Assembly (NCBI GenBank): GCA_964478415.1
Contig: CAYZII010000002.1
Location: 10,098-74,097, forward strand
Origin: Sulfuricystis sp964478415
GTDB taxonomy: Bacteria > Pseudomonadota > Gammaproteobacteria > Burkholderiales > Rhodocyclaceae
Length of the DNA stretch: 64,000 nt
Direction: 5' to 3'
This document shows, one piece after another, positions 62,691 through 64,000 of this stretch. Both the position numbers and the translations under genes were made by a program. The notes under the pieces are model-generated. The model saw only the letters and a program-made list of their open reading frames with translations. It did not search any database and was not told the origin of the DNA. Numbering within the stretch: the first letter of the stretch is position 1; every line of letters starts with the position of its first letter.

Positions 62691-63896
62691 TCACCACAGT
62701 GTTTCCCTCTCGGGACTGGCAGAAACTCGGTGGATGGACAGGTCCGCACCGTTGAATTCCTCCTCGGCATCGAGCCGGATGCCCACCGTGGCTTTCAGCA
62801 AGCCATAGACCGCCAGGCCGCCGGCGAGAGCGATCGCGACCCCCAGCAGCGTACCGACGAGCTGGCTCAAGAAGCTGACGCCGCCGATGCCACCCAGCGA
62901 CTTACTGCCGAAGATGCCGGCCGCGATTCCGCCCCATGCGCCACACAGCCCATGCAGCGGCCAGACACCGAGCACATCGTCGATCTTCCAGCGATTCTGC
63001 GTCATCGAAAACATGATGACGAACAGACCACCGGCGATGCCGCCGGTGATCAGTGCCCCCAATGGATGCATCAGATCGGAACCGGCGCAGACCGCCACCA
63101 GCCCGGCCAACGGCCCGTTGTGGACGAAACCCGGATCGTTTTTCCCCATCCCGAGCGCGACCAGGGTGCCGCCGACCATCGCCATCAGTGAGTTCATCGC
63201 CACCAAGCCGGAGATTTTTTCCAGCGTCTGGGCGCTCATCACGTTGAAGCCGAACCAACCGACGATCAGGATCCAGGCCCCGAGCGCCAGAAAGGGAATG
63301 CTGGAGGGCGGATGCACGCCGGCGATGCCGCCATTCTTGTGATAGCGGCCACGCCGTGCGCCAAGCAGCAATACCGCTGCCAGGCCAATCCAGCCGCCGA
63401 CGGCATGCACTACGACCGAGCCGGCGAAATCGTGGAATTCCGCGCCGAAAGTGCTGGAAAGCCACCCTTGGATGCCCCAGGCCTGATTCCAGGCAATGCC
63501 TTCGAAGAACGGGTAAACGAAGGCAACGAGCAGGAAGGTTGCGAACAACTGTGGATAGAACTTTGCGCGTTCCGCGATGCCGCCTGAGACGATCGCCGGA
63601 ATCGCCGCTGCGAAGGTGAGCAGGAAGAAGAACTTGACGAGGTCATAACCGTTCTTCGCCAGCAGGGTTTCGGCGCCCGAAAAGAAATGCACCCCGTAGG
63701 CGATCCCGTAACCGATGGAAAAATAGGCCAGCGTCGAGACCGAAAAGTCGCACAGGATTTTCACCAGCGCATTGACCTGATTCTTCCGGCGCACGGTACC
63801 GAGTTCCAGAAAACCGAAGCCGGCGTGCATCGCCAGGATCATGATCGCGCCGAGCAGGATGAACAGTACATCCGCGGATGTCTTGAATTGCTCCAT
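62691..63896 (-). CDS. amt: Ammonium transporter (Amt/MEP/Rh family)
   Basis: 401 residues with eleven hydrophobic helices. DFAGSVVVHAVGGWIGLAAV near 158-177 and GVWPLHGLCGAWGGIAAGIF near 313-332 hold the twin pore histidines; LTFAAAIPAIVSGGIAERAK near 93-112 contains the family signature. It conducts ammonium or ammonia across the inner membrane. A glnK/PII gene, the usual partner, is not seen within the 100 bp to the right edge. The start ATG at 63896 follows a GGAG that lies in the 3' arm of a hairpin. Confidence 0.94.
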   Translation of the reverse strand: MEQFKTSADVLFILLGAIMILAMHAGFGFLELGTVRRKNQVNALVKILCDFSVSTLAYFSIGYGIAYGVHFFSGAETLLAKNGYDLVKFFFLLTFAAAIPAIVSGGIAERAKFYPQLFATFLLVAFVYPFFEGIAWNQAWGIQGWLSSTFGAEFHDFAGSVVVHAVGGWIGLAAVLLLGARRGRYHKNGGIAGVHPPSSIPFLALGAWILIVGWFGFNVMSAQTLEKISGLVAMNSLMAMVGGTLVALGMGKNDPGFVHNGPLAGLVAVCAGSDLMHPLGALITGGIAGGLFVIMFSMTQNRWKIDDVLGVWPLHGLCGAWGGIAAGIFGSKSLGGIGGVSFLSQLVGTLLGVAIALAGGLAVYGLLKATVGIRLDAEEEFNGADLSIHRVSASPERETLW

Positions 63897-63901
63897 GAAG
63901 G

Positions 63902-63935
63902 TGCTCCGAAATCAGAAACGGGCACTTTCGGAGCA
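63902..63935 (-). promoter_or_regulatory. Hairpin masking the amt ribosome-binding site
   Basis: In the transcript, TGCTCCGAAA (63926-63935) and TTTCGGAGCA (63902-63911) pair perfectly over 10 bp, with a 14-nt loop. The Shine-Dalgarno GGAG (63904-63907) is in the 3' arm, seven bases from the start codon. The hairpin would hide it from ribosomes and could allow translational control. The ligand or factor is unknown. Confidence 0.55.
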
Positions 63936-64000
63936 ATAAACATTCCACAAAGAAAAACTCTTCTGGATCAATGTGCTGATCGATCATCGGCACAGCGCAA
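63936..64000. other. Non-coding right edge upstream of amt
   Basis: Sixty-five bases with no gene seen. It presumably holds the amt promoter, but no clear sigma-54 (TGGCAC-N5-TTGC) or sigma-70 pair was recognised. Confidence 0.4.

Overview
The window looks like a chromosomal piece of a GC-rich betaproteobacterium, probably near Rhodocyclales/Sterolibacteriaceae-type organisms. This is an inference from gene content: Kdo/heptose LPS core genes, ubiquinone genes ubiC and ubiX, a class I PHA synthase, OxyR with Dps, a DUF3683 multidomain oxidoreductase, and the tolC-rhodanese-pcm block near waaA. Coding density is very high. No gap without a gene exceeds 300 bp, no CRISPR array or complete insertion sequence was seen, and many neighbouring genes overlap by ATGA or TGATG.

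Region by region. (1) 1-15.4 kb is a surface-glycan cluster. A GT2 transferase runs off the left edge. Divergent from it is a tightly coupled run of glycosyltransferases, a heptosyltransferase, MsbA, two SAM methyltransferases, a hexapeptide acyltransferase and an O-antigen ligase-like protein, ending in waaC-waaA. Two kinds of glycosyltransferase each occur twice in an interleaved order, so part of the cluster appears to have arisen by module duplication. (2) 15.4-23.2 kb (minus strand) holds a Uma2 nuclease-fold protein, TolC, a rhodanese, a PIMT-like methyltransferase and an RND pump operon led by its own TetR repressor, with a clear promoter and operator. (3) 23.3-27.1 kb holds small housekeeping genes: Lon-substrate-domain protein, ubiX, Gx-transporter and NusG-II-like proteins, rapZ, ubiC. 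(4) 27.2-37.9 kb is a leucine/isovalerate catabolism operon (liuR, thioesterase, liuA, thiolase, EamA transporter, acyl-CoA dehydrogenase, liuB, liuC, liuD, HMG-CoA lyase) behind a MerR-type operator. (5) 38-48.7 kb holds an MBL hydrolase, PHA synthase coupled to a PIN protein, a degenerate HD-GYP protein, an alpha/beta hydrolase, a DUF123 protein, Dps, OxyR, a kinase fusion, a PilZ-like protein and a HIT protein. (6) 48.8-64 kb holds a Cys-rich membrane protein, miaB, asnB, yjbQ, a LysE exporter, an OYE-family reductase, the 1274-residue DUF3683 oxidoreductase, ilvA, tRNA-Met, a UbiH-like hydroxylase, dsbC and an ammonium transporter.

The most unusual signal is a dispersed DNA repeat. A roughly 25-nt motif (core GCCGTCCCGCCAGCGCCGAT) recurs about nine times, in both orientations and in all three reading frames of unrelated genes. 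Two copies carry an inverted second arm and form a REP-like palindrome of about 75-80 bp. One of these lies between the convergent dsbC and amt genes. The other sits in frame inside the C-terminal cysteine-rich domain of the DUF3683 oxidoreductase, adding about 27 residues. It could be a palindromic element that inserts into coding sequence or a DNA-uptake-like motif; only genome-wide counting would separate these.
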